Of a stretch of 64,000 nucleotides of DNA, positions 27,970-38,102 are shown piece by piece. The translations under genes and the position numbers were made by a program. Below the pieces are notes generated by a model, which saw only the letters and a program-made list of their open reading frames with translations, searched no databases and had not been told where the DNA came from. Every line of letters begins with the position of its first letter. Within the stretch, counting starts at the first letter, position 1. The DNA is taken from NCBI GenBank assembly GCA_031285625.1, contig JAITVV010000035.1:1-64000 (forward strand), in the 5' to 3' direction. Source of the DNA: Prevotella sp. (GTDB lineage: Bacteria; Bacteroidota; Bacteroidia; Bacteroidales; Dysgonomonadaceae).

Positions 27970-29838
27970 ATGAAAAAACTGATAATTCTCTTTTTAGTAC
28001 TTTATTGTTGTGAATTTATTGTTGCAACTGATATTTTAGTTGAAACAGAGAATTTTGATAAAAAGGGAGGCTGGGTTGTAGATCAGCAATTTATGGATTT
28101 GATGGGCTCGCCTTACCTGATGGCTCACGGAATGGGTAAACCGGTTGAGGATGCTTCAACAGTAGTTACCTTTCCCGAAAAAGGAATATATAATGTTTAT
28201 GTCCGTACTTTCAATTGGGTTTCACCTTGGTATCAGGGCGAGGGCCCAGGTAAGTTCTCCTTGTCGATAGGAAAGAAAAAACTTCCTGTCATATTGGGTG
28301 CAGAAGGCAATACATGGATGTGGCAGAGTGCAGGTAAAGTTACTGTAAATGATAAAGAGACAACTATCTTGCTTCATGATCTTACTGGCTTTAATGGTCG
28401 ATGCGATGCTATTTATTTTACAACCGAGGACGGTAAAATACCACCTTCTGATGTAGACGAGTTGGCTGTATTCCGTAAAAGAATGCTGAATATACCTATG
28501 GTTCCCAATCAGATAGAGTCGTACGATCTTGTGGTAGTCGGTGGTGGAATTGCCGGGATGTGTGCGGCGGCAACTGCTTCACGCTTGGGCTGTAGAGTAG
28601 CATTGATAAACGACCGCCCTGTATTGGGCGGGAATAATAGTTCTGAAATAAGGGTTCATCTTGGCGGTTCTATCGAAATGGAACCTAATAAAGGGTTGGG
28701 ACGCATGATCCGTGAATTTGGGCATACACGTGAAGGAAATGCTCAAATAGGAGAATATTATGAAGATGGGAAGAAAAGGGACTTTATAGCAAATGAAAAA
28801 AATATTACCCTGTTTTCTAATTATCGTGCTATCTCTGTGAAAAAGAGTGGTGGTAGAATAGAATCGATAATAGCTAAACATACGGAAACAGGGAAAGAAA
28901 TATGTTTCAAAGCCCTGGTATTCTCTGATTGTACGGGTGATGGAACAATTGGTTTTCTTGCAGGGGCTGATTATAAAATGGGTCGTGAAAGTCGTGAAGA
29001 ATTTGGAGAAGAACTGGCTCCCGAGGTTGCTGATAAGATGACAATGGGTGCTTCAGTGCAATGGTATTCTGTAAATGCAGATAAGAAAATAAATTTCCCG
29101 ATATTTAAGTATGGGGTAAACTTTAATGAAGAGAATGCGGAAAAAGTTACTATGGGCGAATGGAAATGGGAGACAGGAATGAATTTTGATCAGATATATG
29201 ATTTCGAGCGTATACGCGACTATGGTTTATTAGTGGTTTACTCAAACTGGAGCTTTTTAAAGAATGAATTAAAAACAAATGAAAAATATAAAAATCGTGA
29301 GTTGGGTTGGGTCGCTTATGTCGCAGGAAAACGTGAATCACGCAGATTGTTGGGTGATTATATTTTGAAACAGGATGATATAGATAAAAATGTATTTCAT
29401 GAAGATGCTTCATTCAGCGCTTCATGGAGTATCGACCTTCATTTTCCTGATCCTATTAATTCAGAAAGGTTCCCTGATGCAGAGTTTAAAGCAGCGACTA
29501 AGCATATCCATATCTATCCGTATGCAGTCCCATACCGTTGCCTCTATTCCAGAAATATCGATAATCTGTTTATGGCAGGACGCGATATTAGTGTAACTCA
29601 TGTGGCTCTGGGTACAGTACGGGTTATGCGTACAACAGGAATGATGGGAGAAGTAGTTGGTCTGGCAGCTTCATTATGTAAAAAATATAATACGACGCCT
29701 CGCAAGGTTTATCAATCACATCTGAATGAATTAAAAGACCTGATGAAAGAGGGTGCAGGAAAGAAAGACGGTTTGCCTGATAATCAGAAATTTAATGAAC
29801 AGAAATTACTAAGTGCTCCACGTGCTTTGAGTAAGTAA
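27970..29838 (+). CDS. Exported FAD-dependent oxidoreductase
   Basis: A 622-residue protein with a Sec-type signal peptide and no twin arginines. Residues about 20-150 form a beta-rich module (LVETENFDKKGGW, YNVYVRTFNW) that resembles carbohydrate-binding modules of Bacteroidetes enzymes. The FAD domain starts near 185 with the dinucleotide motif GGGIAG (191-196), followed by PVLGGNNSSEIRVHLGG and, later, CTGDGTIGFLAGADY and MAGRDISVTHVALG, typical of the FAD_oxidored (PF12831) family. Relatives occur in PULs, but the substrate is unknown to me. Oxidising a sugar hydroxyl is a reasonable guess from context. Export of an FAD enzyme through Sec is unusual, because the cofactor must then be loaded outside the cytoplasm. 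Confidence 0.82.
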   Translation: MKKLIILFLVLYCCEFIVATDILVETENFDKKGGWVVDQQFMDLMGSPYLMAHGMGKPVEDASTVVTFPEKGIYNVYVRTFNWVSPWYQGEGPGKFSLSIGKKKLPVILGAEGNTWMWQSAGKVTVNDKETTILLHDLTGFNGRCDAIYFTTEDGKIPPSDVDELAVFRKRMLNIPMVPNQIESYDLVVVGGGIAGMCAAATASRLGCRVALINDRPVLGGNNSSEIRVHLGGSIEMEPNKGLGRMIREFGHTREGNAQIGEYYEDGKKRDFIANEKNITLFSNYRAISVKKSGGRIESIIAKHTETGKEICFKALVFSDCTGDGTIGFLAGADYKMGRESREEFGEELAPEVADKMTMGASVQWYSVNADKKINFPIFKYGVNFNEENAEKVTMGEWKWETGMNFDQIYDFERIRDYGLLVVYSNWSFLKNELKTNEKYKNRELGWVAYVAGKRESRRLLGDYILKQDDIDKNVFHEDASFSASWSIDLHFPDPINSERFPDAEFKAATKHIHIYPYAVPYRCLYSRNIDNLFMAGRDISVTHVALGTVRVMRTTGMMGEVVGLAASLCKKYNTTPRKVYQSHLNELKDLMKEGAGKKDGLPDNQKFNEQKLLSAPRALSK

Positions 29839-29926
29839 TCCTAATTAAATCAGGTATTCGTTTAGGGGTTTATCCTATAAGGTTGTCTTACTAAAAAGCT
29901 AAAATTTCTAATATCATAATATTCAT

Positions 29927-31981
29927 ATGAAACACTTATTGTCAATCTTGTCTACTCTTTTTATATTATTGCCGGTATATTCACAAAAGAGCTATTATAG
30001 CCGCTTGGAGAATGATACTTTAGCTATAGGAAACGATCAGATTGAGCGAAAATTTGTCTGGAATAATGGTAACCTCATTACTCATAGCCTCATGGATAAA
30101 GCTGGGGATCAGGTATGGATAAACAAATCCTTGAAACCGGATTTCTTTATCACAAAAGATTCAGATACTCCAACTAACTTTTCCTATAAATCCAGTGAGG
30201 TTTCAGAAAATGAAATCCATCCTGATTATTTAGAGGTGGAAGTCTCTTTTACATTAGGAACTTTAGATATAAAGAGAATATACCGGATATATAATAATGC
30301 CCCTGCCATTGCCTGTGATACATATCTCAGAGGTACAACCAATAGTATATTCGGTGGCAGACCAGCTAATCTGGCAGATATGAAGAATATAGAATTTGCC
30401 GAAGATATGTCGTCTAAGCAAATAACAGCTGTTTTGGACCAACTGAATCCGGACGGAAAACATTGGCATACGAAGACTGTTGAGTTTTATGATGTTACTG
30501 ATTGGAATAACAATCTGGTCTTTGAGACAGATGTGATACCTTATCGTAAAAATTCATACAGAGGAAATTTATTGTTTGCTCATAATGCAGAGAATGAAAA
30601 AGGCTTCTTTTTTCTGAAAGAAGCCCCTAGCTCAAGTGTGCAATTAGCCTCTAATGGAAATGATTTTACCGCCGAATTCGGGCATTTTAGTGTTATTGGA
30701 TTAGGGGTAAATGAAACTGATATAAAAAAGGATGAGTGGACAAAAACATATAGTTGTGTGATTGGTGTTTATAGTGGCAATGAACTGAACAGGTTAACAG
30801 CTCTCCGTTCTTATCAAAAGAAAATACGAAAACTTCTTCCAGGCAGAGATGAAATGATAATGATGAACACTTGGGGGGACCGCAGTCAGGACTCTAAGGT
30901 AAACGAAAAATTCAGCTTGCTGGAAGTTGAAGAAGCTGCCAAACTTGGTGTTACACATTTTCAGATAGATGATGGATGGCAAGTAGGTAAAAGCCCGAAT
31001 TCGGCAATGGCTAAAGGTTCGTTCAAAAATATATGGGATAATCCCGATTATTGGAAACCAGATCCTCAAAAATATCCGGATGGTCTTCACCCGATTGTGA
31101 AAAGAGGAAAAGAATTAGGCATTGAAATTTGCCTCTGGTTCAATCCGAGTGTGCAAAACGATTATGCCGATTGGGAAAAAGATGCTCAGGTAATGATTGA
31201 TTTATATAACGAATATGGTATTCGTACATTCAAGATAGACGGACTTGCTATTCCAACAAAACAGTCCGAGATTAATTTGCGAAAGCTATTTGATAAAGTT
31301 CTGGAAAAAACTGATAATCAGGCCGTCTTTAATCTTGATGCTACTGCCGGACGCAGAGGTGGTTACCATATGTTTAACGAGTATGGAAACGTATTCCTTG
31401 AAAATCGTTATACAGATTGGAGAAATTACTATCCATATCATACTCTCCGTAATTTGTGGCTACTCTCTAAATATGTTCCTGCTGAAAAGCTACAAATTGA
31501 ATTTCTCAATAAATGGCGAAATGCCGACAAGTATGGTAAGGATATTTTTGCTCCTGCGAACTATTCTTTTGATTACCTTTTTGCAACAACGATGGCCGGG
31601 CAACCACTCGCTTGGTTTGAAGGAACAGGCTTGCCACAGGATGCTTTAAGTATAAGTAAATTGATAAAATCATATAAAGAAATTCAGCACGATTTTCATA
31701 TGGGAACGATATTGCCGATAGGTGATGAACCTTCCGGAAAATCATGGACCGGATTTCAGTCAGTAAATGGGAATGCCGGATACTTCATTTTTTTCAGGGA
31801 GAGCAATCCTGACAGAATCGGTATTGTTGAAACATGGTTGACAGAAGGAACAGAAGTCGAGTGTTCTGCCATTATGGGCGATGGCAAACCATTTACAACT
31901 ACGGTTGGGCGCAAAGGTGTAATAAAGGTAGAACTTCCTGATATCAATAGTTTTGCAGTGTATAGGTATAAAATAAAGTAG
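29927..31981 (+). CDS. GH36-like alpha-galactosidase, exported
   Basis: A 684-residue enzyme with signal peptide (cleaved near VYSQ), an N-terminal beta-sandwich and a TIM barrel. The barrel shows MNTWGDRSQDSKV, THFQIDDGWQVG, EICLWFNPS and RTFKIDGLAIP, where D438 takes the place of the clan GH-D nucleophile. NLDATAGRRGGYHMF and FLENRYTDWRNYYPY follow. The layout is that of GH36-type alpha-galactosidases, but KIDG instead of the usual KWD-type motif marks a divergent branch, so another alpha-linked sugar is possible. It is the last gene before the terminator that closes the PUL. Confidence 0.82.
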   Translation: MKHLLSILSTLFILLPVYSQKSYYSRLENDTLAIGNDQIERKFVWNNGNLITHSLMDKAGDQVWINKSLKPDFFITKDSDTPTNFSYKSSEVSENEIHPDYLEVEVSFTLGTLDIKRIYRIYNNAPAIACDTYLRGTTNSIFGGRPANLADMKNIEFAEDMSSKQITAVLDQLNPDGKHWHTKTVEFYDVTDWNNNLVFETDVIPYRKNSYRGNLLFAHNAENEKGFFFLKEAPSSSVQLASNGNDFTAEFGHFSVIGLGVNETDIKKDEWTKTYSCVIGVYSGNELNRLTALRSYQKKIRKLLPGRDEMIMMNTWGDRSQDSKVNEKFSLLEVEEAAKLGVTHFQIDDGWQVGKSPNSAMAKGSFKNIWDNPDYWKPDPQKYPDGLHPIVKRGKELGIEICLWFNPSVQNDYADWEKDAQVMIDLYNEYGIRTFKIDGLAIPTKQSEINLRKLFDKVLEKTDNQAVFNLDATAGRRGGYHMFNEYGNVFLENRYTDWRNYYPYHTLRNLWLLSKYVPAEKLQIEFLNKWRNADKYGKDIFAPANYSFDYLFATTMAGQPLAWFEGTGLPQDALSISKLIKSYKEIQHDFHMGTILPIGDEPSGKSWTGFQSVNGNAGYFIFFRESNPDRIGIVETWLTEGTEVECSAIMGDGKPFTTTVGRKGVIKVELPDINSFAVYRYKIK

Positions 31982-32306
31982 TTTGTTTATAAAAATAATT
32001 TGTATCCCTGTAAATGTAATTTATGGGGATTCTTATTTTTTATAAAAGTGGAAAATATCTGGTTTTATGAATAATAGAATCAAACTATATTCGAACTTAC
32101 CTTATAGATTATTATAATCATAATAAAAAATAAAAAGCAAAAGTGCATACAGAGTTTTCGGTTATATATATTATCTTTACAAATTCGTAGTAGACTGCTT
32201 TTGAGAGAGCAAAACTTGCTACATGAGGGTGATAATCAGGCTTATATAGAGTATAAATGCTTGTATTTTCCTCGCTGAGACAGAAGAAAGAAAAAAACTA
32301 TATATA
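31982..32306. other. Non-coding gap between the PUL and recJ
   Basis: The first 60 bases hold the PUL terminator (listed separately). The rest is AT-rich. A near-consensus -7 box TATCTTTA lies at 32172-32179, about 125 bases before recJ, and would give a long leader; no matching -33 TTG is visible. I find no small ORF or RNA gene here. Confidence 0.4.
32004..32040 (+). terminator. Rho-independent terminator closing the PUL
   Basis: ATCCCTGTAAA (32004-32014) pairs with TTTATGGGGAT (32020-32030) in an 11-pair stem with two wobble pairs and a five-base loop. TCTTATTTTTT follows. It lies 23 bases after the last PUL gene. Confidence 0.8.
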
Positions 32307-34034
32307 ATGATTTACAAATGGAATTACGAATCACTAACAACCCAGCAAAAAGAGCAGATAGATGAGCTCGCTAAAAAAATAGGAATAAGCCCTGTACTTA
32401 GCCAGCTCCTGATGCAGAGAGGTATATCTTCTGTAGAGGATGCCCGTAAATTTTTTCATCCTAGTTTGAAAGATTTACACGATCCTTTTCTATTACCGGA
32501 TATGGATAAAGCCATAAAGAGAATAGAGAAGGCACTGGGACAAAAACAACGTATACTGATATACGGTGATTATGATGTAGATGGAACAACAGCTGTAGCG
32601 CTAGTCTACAAGTTTCTACGAAAGTTTACGACAAACCTTGATTATTATATCCCTGACCGTTATGATGAGGGCTATGGTATATCCGAACAGGGAATAGATT
32701 ATGCCGAAGAAACAGGAGTAAAGCTTATTATAGCTCTTGATTGTGGTATAAAAGCCAATGAGAAAATAGATTATGCTAAAAGTAAAGGCATTGATTTTAT
32801 TATCGGGGATCATCATATGCCCGATGAAATATTGCCTGATGCAGTAGCTGTTATAGATGCCAAACGCTTAGATTCTACATACCCTTACGAACATCTTTCT
32901 GGATGTGGTGTGGGTTTCAAACTGGTACAAGCATTGGCACAAAACAATAAAATAGACTTTTCCGAGATTACAGATCTATTGGATCTTGTTGCTGTAAGTG
33001 TAGCTTCGGATATTGTCCCCATTACAGGAGAAAACCGTATTCTTACGTATTACGGACTAAAGCAGATAAATTCAAATCCCAGCCTTGGTCTGAAAGGAAT
33101 CATTGATATATGTGGTCTGACTTATAAGAGCATTACAGTTAATGACATTATTTTTAAAATAGGGCCCCGTATCAATGCTTCGGGACGTATGATGAAAGGG
33201 AAAGAGGCAGTAGACTTATTACTCTCTAATACGATTGAGGATGCTCGTGAAAAGAGTATGAACATTGACCATTACAACGATGATCGTCGAGAATTGGATA
33301 AGCGTATAACTGATGAAGCTATGCAATTTATCGATGAAAATGTTAATATGAAAGAGAAGAAAAGTCTTGTTGTTTATAACGAAACCTGGCACAAAGGTGT
33401 GATAGGAATTGTCGCTTCACGTCTGACAGAAAAATATCTACGTCCGGCAGTTGTTTTGACAAAATCTCAAGGCCTTATAACAGGATCAGCCCGTTCAGTG
33501 ATGGGGTTTGATGTTTATAAAGCAATTGAGGCTTGTAAGGATATCTTAGAGAATTTTGGAGGGCATACTTATGCCGCCGGATTATCGTTGAAAGAAGATA
33601 ATCTTCAGGAGTTTAAGCGTCGCTTCGAAGCTTTGTCACTCGAAATGATCGCACCGGAGATGATGCGCCCTCAGATAAATGTAGATGCCGAACTTACATT
33701 TAGGGAGATAAATTCTAAGTTTATAGAAGATCTATCGAGTTTTGCACCCTTCGGACCTGATAATCTTAATCCTATCTTTGTTACATGCAATGTAATGGAT
33801 TATGGTACAAGTAAGCTGGTAGGTAAGGATAATGTACACCTGAAACTGGAAATGATGGATGATACTATCTCTATACCTGTTAATGGAATTGCTTTTCGCC
33901 AGAGTGATAGTTATGAGAAAGTGAAAAGCGGTACGCCTTTCGATATATGTTATACACTTGAAGAAAATACACATAACGGAAAAACTAATATTCAGTTATA
34001 TGTAAAAGATATTGATATGGGACAACTTTGTTAA
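32307..34034 (+). CDS. recJ: Single-stranded-DNA-specific exonuclease RecJ
   Basis: This is the cytoplasmic 5'-to-3' exonuclease of recombination and mismatch repair. The DHH-family motifs are intact: GDYDVDGTTA (D88, D90, D92), LDCG at about 145, GDHHMP (D168, H169, H170) and the DHHA1-domain motifs SGSARS-like TGSARSV and GGHTYAAG. A C-terminal OB-fold region completes the 575 residues, a standard length. It starts a small plus-strand group with a metallo-hydrolase lipoprotein gene 18 bases downstream and recQ after that. Confidence 0.96.
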   Translation: MIYKWNYESLTTQQKEQIDELAKKIGISPVLSQLLMQRGISSVEDARKFFHPSLKDLHDPFLLPDMDKAIKRIEKALGQKQRILIYGDYDVDGTTAVALVYKFLRKFTTNLDYYIPDRYDEGYGISEQGIDYAEETGVKLIIALDCGIKANEKIDYAKSKGIDFIIGDHHMPDEILPDAVAVIDAKRLDSTYPYEHLSGCGVGFKLVQALAQNNKIDFSEITDLLDLVAVSVASDIVPITGENRILTYYGLKQINSNPSLGLKGIIDICGLTYKSITVNDIIFKIGPRINASGRMMKGKEAVDLLLSNTIEDAREKSMNIDHYNDDRRELDKRITDEAMQFIDENVNMKEKKSLVVYNETWHKGVIGIVASRLTEKYLRPAVVLTKSQGLITGSARSVMGFDVYKAIEACKDILENFGGHTYAAGLSLKEDNLQEFKRRFEALSLEMIAPEMMRPQINVDAELTFREINSKFIEDLSSFAPFGPDNLNPIFVTCNVMDYGTSKLVGKDNVHLKLEMMDDTISIPVNGIAFRQSDSYEKVKSGTPFDICYTLEENTHNGKTNIQLYVKDIDMGQLC

Positions 34035-34052
34035 TTATTAATACCGGAAACT

Positions 34053-34850
34053 ATGAAGAAATATTTAATATTATCATTCACAATTGCATTATGTCTGTTT
34101 ACGGCATGTGGAAATAAGTCGACAGCTAAAGCAGACGGAGGCACAACAGATACAGTTAGTATGGCAACACAACCGGAATATATAAAGGCGGATGTTTATC
34201 AGACAAATAAAGGGCCTCTGAAGGTTACCCTTGTCGGGCATGGTTCTCTTATGTTCGAATATGATGGGAAAATTATCCATGTTGACCCTTATTCTCAGAT
34301 AGCAGATTACTCAAGGCTACCTAAGGCTGATTTAATAATGCTTACTCATGAACATGGGGATCATCTGGATACTACTGCCATCAAAATGATCAAAAAAGAG
34401 GATACTCATTTCATAGTATCAAAGGTATGTAATGAGATCCTGGGCTATGGTGAAGTTATGAGTAATGGTGATCACTCTCATTGGGGAGTACTTCATATAG
34501 ATGCAGTACCCGCGTATAATATCGTTAATAAAAAACCGGACGGGGAAGCCTATCATCCTAAAGGGCGAGGAAACGGCTATATCATTACTTTTGGGGATAA
34601 GAAAGTATATGTAGCTGCCGATACGGAAAATATACCTGAAATGGATAAGCTGAAAGGTATGATAGATATAGCTTTTCTACCTAAAAATCTTCCATATACA
34701 ATGACCGATGAAATGTTTATCGATGCTGTAAAGAAGATACAGGCAAAAGTTGTTTATCCATATCATATGTCCGAATTTGATCAGGAAAAGATTGATAAAG
34801 CTCTCAATGGAATTAATATGAAATTAGAGATTCGCCCAATGAAAAACTAA
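34053..34850 (+). CDS. Metallo-beta-lactamase-fold lipoprotein
   Basis: A 265-residue exported lipoprotein (lipobox FTAC at about 16-19) with the metallo-beta-lactamase fold. The metal motif LTHEHGDHLD supplies H99, H101, D103 and H104. VGHGSLMFEYDGKIIHVDP at the domain start, AADTEN and YPYHMSEF resemble the UlaG/YtnP-like L-ascorbate-lactonase-type branch. Substrate unknown; as a lipoprotein it acts outside the cytoplasm. It lies between recJ and recQ but shows no mechanistic tie to DNA repair. Confidence 0.85.
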   Translation: MKKYLILSFTIALCLFTACGNKSTAKADGGTTDTVSMATQPEYIKADVYQTNKGPLKVTLVGHGSLMFEYDGKIIHVDPYSQIADYSRLPKADLIMLTHEHGDHLDTTAIKMIKKEDTHFIVSKVCNEILGYGEVMSNGDHSHWGVLHIDAVPAYNIVNKKPDGEAYHPKGRGNGYIITFGDKKVYVAADTENIPEMDKLKGMIDIAFLPKNLPYTMTDEMFIDAVKKIQAKVVYPYHMSEFDQEKIDKALNGINMKLEIRPMKN

Positions 34851-34927
34851 TCAATTAGCAGATTCGGAAATTAGTAAATAAATTTATTTGTGCGCCGTTG
34901 GTGATTTGCTAATATGCTAATTATATA

Positions 34928-36838
34928 ATGGATACCTATCACAAAATACTCAAACAATACTGGGGCTACGATGAATTTCGCCCATTACAGGAAGATATTA
35001 TCCATTCTGTTAGTGAAGGAAAAGATACACTGGGGCTAATGCCTACAGGAGGAGGAAAATCATTGACCTTTCAGGTGCCGGCAATGGCAATGGAAGGTCT
35101 TTGTCTTGTAGTAACGCCTCTTATCGCTTTGATGAAAGATCAGGTTGATAACCTTCGGGACAGAGGTATTAAGGCTTTGGCCGTTTATTCCGGAATGACC
35201 CGTCAGGAGATTATAACCACTCTTGAGAATGCCGTTTTCGGTGATTTTAAATTCCTTTATGTCTCACCCGAACGATTAGCTACACAGTTATTCCTGAGTA
35301 AACTCCGGGCAATGAATATATGTTTGCTTGTGGTTGACGAATCTCATTGTATCTCGCAGTGGGGATATGATTTTCGTCCTTCCTATCTGCGTATTTCGGA
35401 TATTCGCCAGCATATACCGGAAGTTCCCGTGCTGGCGTTGACTGCAACAGCAACCCCGGATGTAATAGACGATATCCAGGAGCAATTGCATTTTAGGAAA
35501 AAGAATGTCTTTCGAAAGAGTTTTGAGCGAAAAAATCTTGCCTACATTGTACGAAATACAGAAGGTAAACAAGAAGAGTTGACTCGTATACTGGAAAAGA
35601 TAAAGGGTTCGACAATTATCTATGTGCGGAGCCGGCAACGGACAAAAGAGATTTCGGATATTCTGGTGCAAAACGGCTTTTCTTCCGACTTTTATCATGC
35701 AGGATTGAGCAGTACAGATAAAACCCGCAAACAAAATACCTGGAAAAACAATGAAATACGAATCATCGTTTGTACCAATGCTTTCGGAATGGGGATTGAC
35801 AAACCTGATGTAAGACTGGTTGTTCATACTGATTTACCTAATTCTATAGAGGAGTATTTTCAGGAGGCGGGACGTGCCGGACGCGATGGGGAGAAGGCTC
35901 ATGCTGTTATCTTATATGAGAAGAATGATGGAGCTAAACTAAAAAAGCGCATCAAAGATGAATTTCCTGACCGTGAATTCATCTATCATGTATATGATTC
36001 GCTAGCCTATTTTTTTCAGATTGCCGAAGGGTATGGAGTTGGTATGATCTATGATTTCAATATTCAGCAGTTTTGTAAAACGTATAAATTGCCTCTTCTG
36101 CCGACACACAATGCACTGAAGATTCTCGATCTGTCGGGATATATCGAATATACTGATGAGGTGGATAACCGTTCACGACTAATGTTTACGGTTTATAGAG
36201 ATGATTTATATCATTACGATTTTGATCGTGAATATGAACAGTTAGTAAATACTATTCTTCGTCTTTATACCGGACTCTTTACCAATTATGCAACTATAAA
36301 TGAAGCTGAAATAGCCCAAAGACTGGATACTTCCCGAACTGCCATATATGAAATGCTCAAAGCATTGGGAAAACGTAATATTATTGATTTCATACCACAT
36401 AAGAAAACTCCTTTGATCGCTTATACGCAACCCCGTATAGATAAGAAGTACCTGAATATACCACGTCTTGTAAATGAAGACCGGAGATTGCGTTTCGAGA
36501 AACGTATAGAGGCAATAAGTCATTATGCAGAACAGTCTGAAGTCTGTAGAAGCCAGATTTTGTTGTCTTATTTTGGTGAGAAAAATATTGATGAATGCGG
36601 AGAGTGTGATGTCTGCTTGGCAAAGAAGAAAACCGGACTCACAGATGGGATCTTCAAAGAAATATCCCTTCATATTGAAAAACTGATGAAAGATAAGTAT
36701 GAAGGTTTATTAATAGATCATATAACGAAATCTCTACCCGGATACAAATCTGAGGATGTCGTTAATGCTATCCGCTTCTTGGTTGATAGTGGCGGCTTTG
36801 AGTTGAAATCAGGAAAATTGATTAGAATAAACTCATAA
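34928..36838 (+). CDS. recQ: ATP-dependent DNA helicase RecQ
   Basis: A 3'-to-5' superfamily 2 helicase. Walker A is TGGGKS (K44), Walker B is the DESH form (D137-H140), and motif VI is QEAGRAGRDG. The RecQ zinc site is seen as CRSQILLSYFGE followed by CGECDVC. The winged-helix RQC part and an HRDC domain are not evident: residues after about 560 form a short helical end. At 636 residues it matches the shorter RecQ type common in Bacteroidetes. It starts with ATG 77 bases after the metallo-hydrolase gene. Confidence 0.94.
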   Translation: MDTYHKILKQYWGYDEFRPLQEDIIHSVSEGKDTLGLMPTGGGKSLTFQVPAMAMEGLCLVVTPLIALMKDQVDNLRDRGIKALAVYSGMTRQEIITTLENAVFGDFKFLYVSPERLATQLFLSKLRAMNICLLVVDESHCISQWGYDFRPSYLRISDIRQHIPEVPVLALTATATPDVIDDIQEQLHFRKKNVFRKSFERKNLAYIVRNTEGKQEELTRILEKIKGSTIIYVRSRQRTKEISDILVQNGFSSDFYHAGLSSTDKTRKQNTWKNNEIRIIVCTNAFGMGIDKPDVRLVVHTDLPNSIEEYFQEAGRAGRDGEKAHAVILYEKNDGAKLKKRIKDEFPDREFIYHVYDSLAYFFQIAEGYGVGMIYDFNIQQFCKTYKLPLLPTHNALKILDLSGYIEYTDEVDNRSRLMFTVYRDDLYHYDFDREYEQLVNTILRLYTGLFTNYATINEAEIAQRLDTSRTAIYEMLKALGKRNIIDFIPHKKTPLIAYTQPRIDKKYLNIPRLVNEDRRLRFEKRIEAISHYAEQSEVCRSQILLSYFGEKNIDECGECDVCLAKKKTGLTDGIFKEISLHIEKLMKDKYEGLLIDHITKSLPGYKSEDVVNAIRFLVDSGGFELKSGKLIRINS

Positions 36839-36915
36839 CAGATAACATTTAACTTACAACTTTTCTTTATCTTTACACGTTATCATTCTATAATATTAAA
36901 TAATATCATTTTGTT

Positions 36916-37377
36916 ATGGATAAGTATGAAGATTTAAGAATATTGGAAGAATTGCGATCAAAAGGCGCAATTTCAGAAGAAGAATTCCAAAGGGAAAAAG
37001 CAAAAATATTGAATTCCGGTAACCAGCGTAATAGTTCGTTAGGTATGGATGAAAATACATATCTGACATTGATGCATCTTTCCCAGTTTGGGGGATTTAT
37101 TGTGCCTGGCTTGGGCTTTATCATACCCATCGTTATGTGGTTAGTAAATGCGGATAAGAGTGAAGCTGTAAATATGCATGGTAAAAATATTGCTAACTTT
37201 ATGCTGAGTATGCTTATTTATGTTGTTGTTTCTGCTATTCTATGTCTTCTTTTAGTTGGTTTTGTACTACTTGCTGCATTGGCTGTAATAGAGATTGTAT
37301 TTATCATATTAGCAGCTGTAAAGGCAAATAGAGGAGAGTATTGGCCATATCCTATAACAATCCGCTTCTTTTCGTAA
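36916..37377 (+). CDS. SHOCT plus DUF4870 small membrane protein
   Basis: A 153-residue protein with two parts. Residues 5-33 form a SHOCT-like motif ([23 protein letters not shown]), a short helical module often joined to membrane domains. Residues 47-150 match DUF4870: [30 protein letters not shown] and two further hydrophobic segments. Its function is unknown. hisA starts eight bases later, so the two are probably co-transcribed. A similar DUF4870 region occurs at 46989-47573, fused there to a DNA-binding domain. Confidence 0.82.
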   Translation: MDKYEDLRILEELRSKGAISEEEFQREKAKILNSGNQRNSSLGMDENTYLTLMHLSQFGGFIVPGLGFIIPIVMWLVNADKSEAVNMHGKNIANFMLSMLIYVVVSAILCLLLVGFVLLAALAVIEIVFIILAAVKANRGEYWPYPITIRFFS

Positions 37378-37384
37378 AAAGTCT

Positions 37385-38101
37385 ATGATAGAAATTATAC
37401 CGGCTATAGATCTTATTGATGGTAAATGTGTGCGTTTATCGCAAGGAGACTATAACGAAAAGAAAGTTTACAATGAAGATCCGTTAGAGGTTGCCAGAAT
37501 GTTTGAAGATGCAGGGATAGGCCGCCTACACCTGGTCGATCTGGATGGAGCAAAGGCGAAACATATAGTGAATCAGGCTGTATTAGAGAAAATTGCTTCC
37601 AATACATCTCTTATTATTGATTTTGGTGGCGGAGTACAAAGTGATAAAGATATTGAAATCGCTTTCAATTCGGGTGCCTCTATGGTTACCGGTGGTAGTA
37701 TAGCCGTCAGAGACAGGGAGCTATTTAATGGCTGGTTGAAAAAATATGGTAGTGAAAAGATCATTCTGGGAGCTGACTGTAAAGACCATAAGATCGCAGT
37801 ATCAGGCTGGCAGGAAGAAACATCTATCGATATACTATCTTTCATCAGTGATTATAAAATTGAAGGAGTGTCGAAAGTCGTATGCACTGATATAAGCAAA
37901 GATGGTATGTTGCAAGGACCATCTATTGAATTATACAAAGAAATATTAAATACTTTGCCTGACTTATATCTAATTGCCAGTGGTGGCGTTAGTTGTTTTC
38001 AGGATATTCTTGATCTGGAAGAAGCGGGAATACCTGCTGTAATATTGGGAAAAGCTATTTATGAAGATAGGATAACATTAAAAGAATTAAGTAGGAAATA
38101 A
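37385..38101 (+). CDS. hisA: ProFAR isomerase HisA
   Basis: 1-(5-phosphoribosyl)-5-[(5-phosphoribosylamino)methylideneamino]imidazole-4-carboxamide isomerase, the fourth step of histidine synthesis. The (beta/alpha)8 barrel shows the first catalytic aspartate in [14 protein letters not shown] (D8) and the second in [10 protein letters not shown]. Phosphate-binding motifs FGGGVQ and ASGGV are present. It has the usual length of 238 residues. It follows the DUF4870 gene by eight bases and precedes a DUF2004 gene by one base. Confidence 0.97.
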   Translation: MIEIIPAIDLIDGKCVRLSQGDYNEKKVYNEDPLEVARMFEDAGIGRLHLVDLDGAKAKHIVNQAVLEKIASNTSLIIDFGGGVQSDKDIEIAFNSGASMVTGGSIAVRDRELFNGWLKKYGSEKIILGADCKDHKIAVSGWQEETSIDILSFISDYKIEGVSKVVCTDISKDGMLQGPSIELYKEILNTLPDLYLIASGGVSCFQDILDLEEAGIPAVILGKAIYEDRITLKELSRK

Positions 38102-38102
38102 T

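Noticed and set aside
31245-31649. 134-residue ORF inside the GH36-like gene
   Set aside because: It lies wholly in another frame of a clear enzyme gene and shows no domain.
35288-35827. 179-residue antisense ORF inside recQ
   Set aside because: It is a shadow of the conserved helicase frame without recognisable features.
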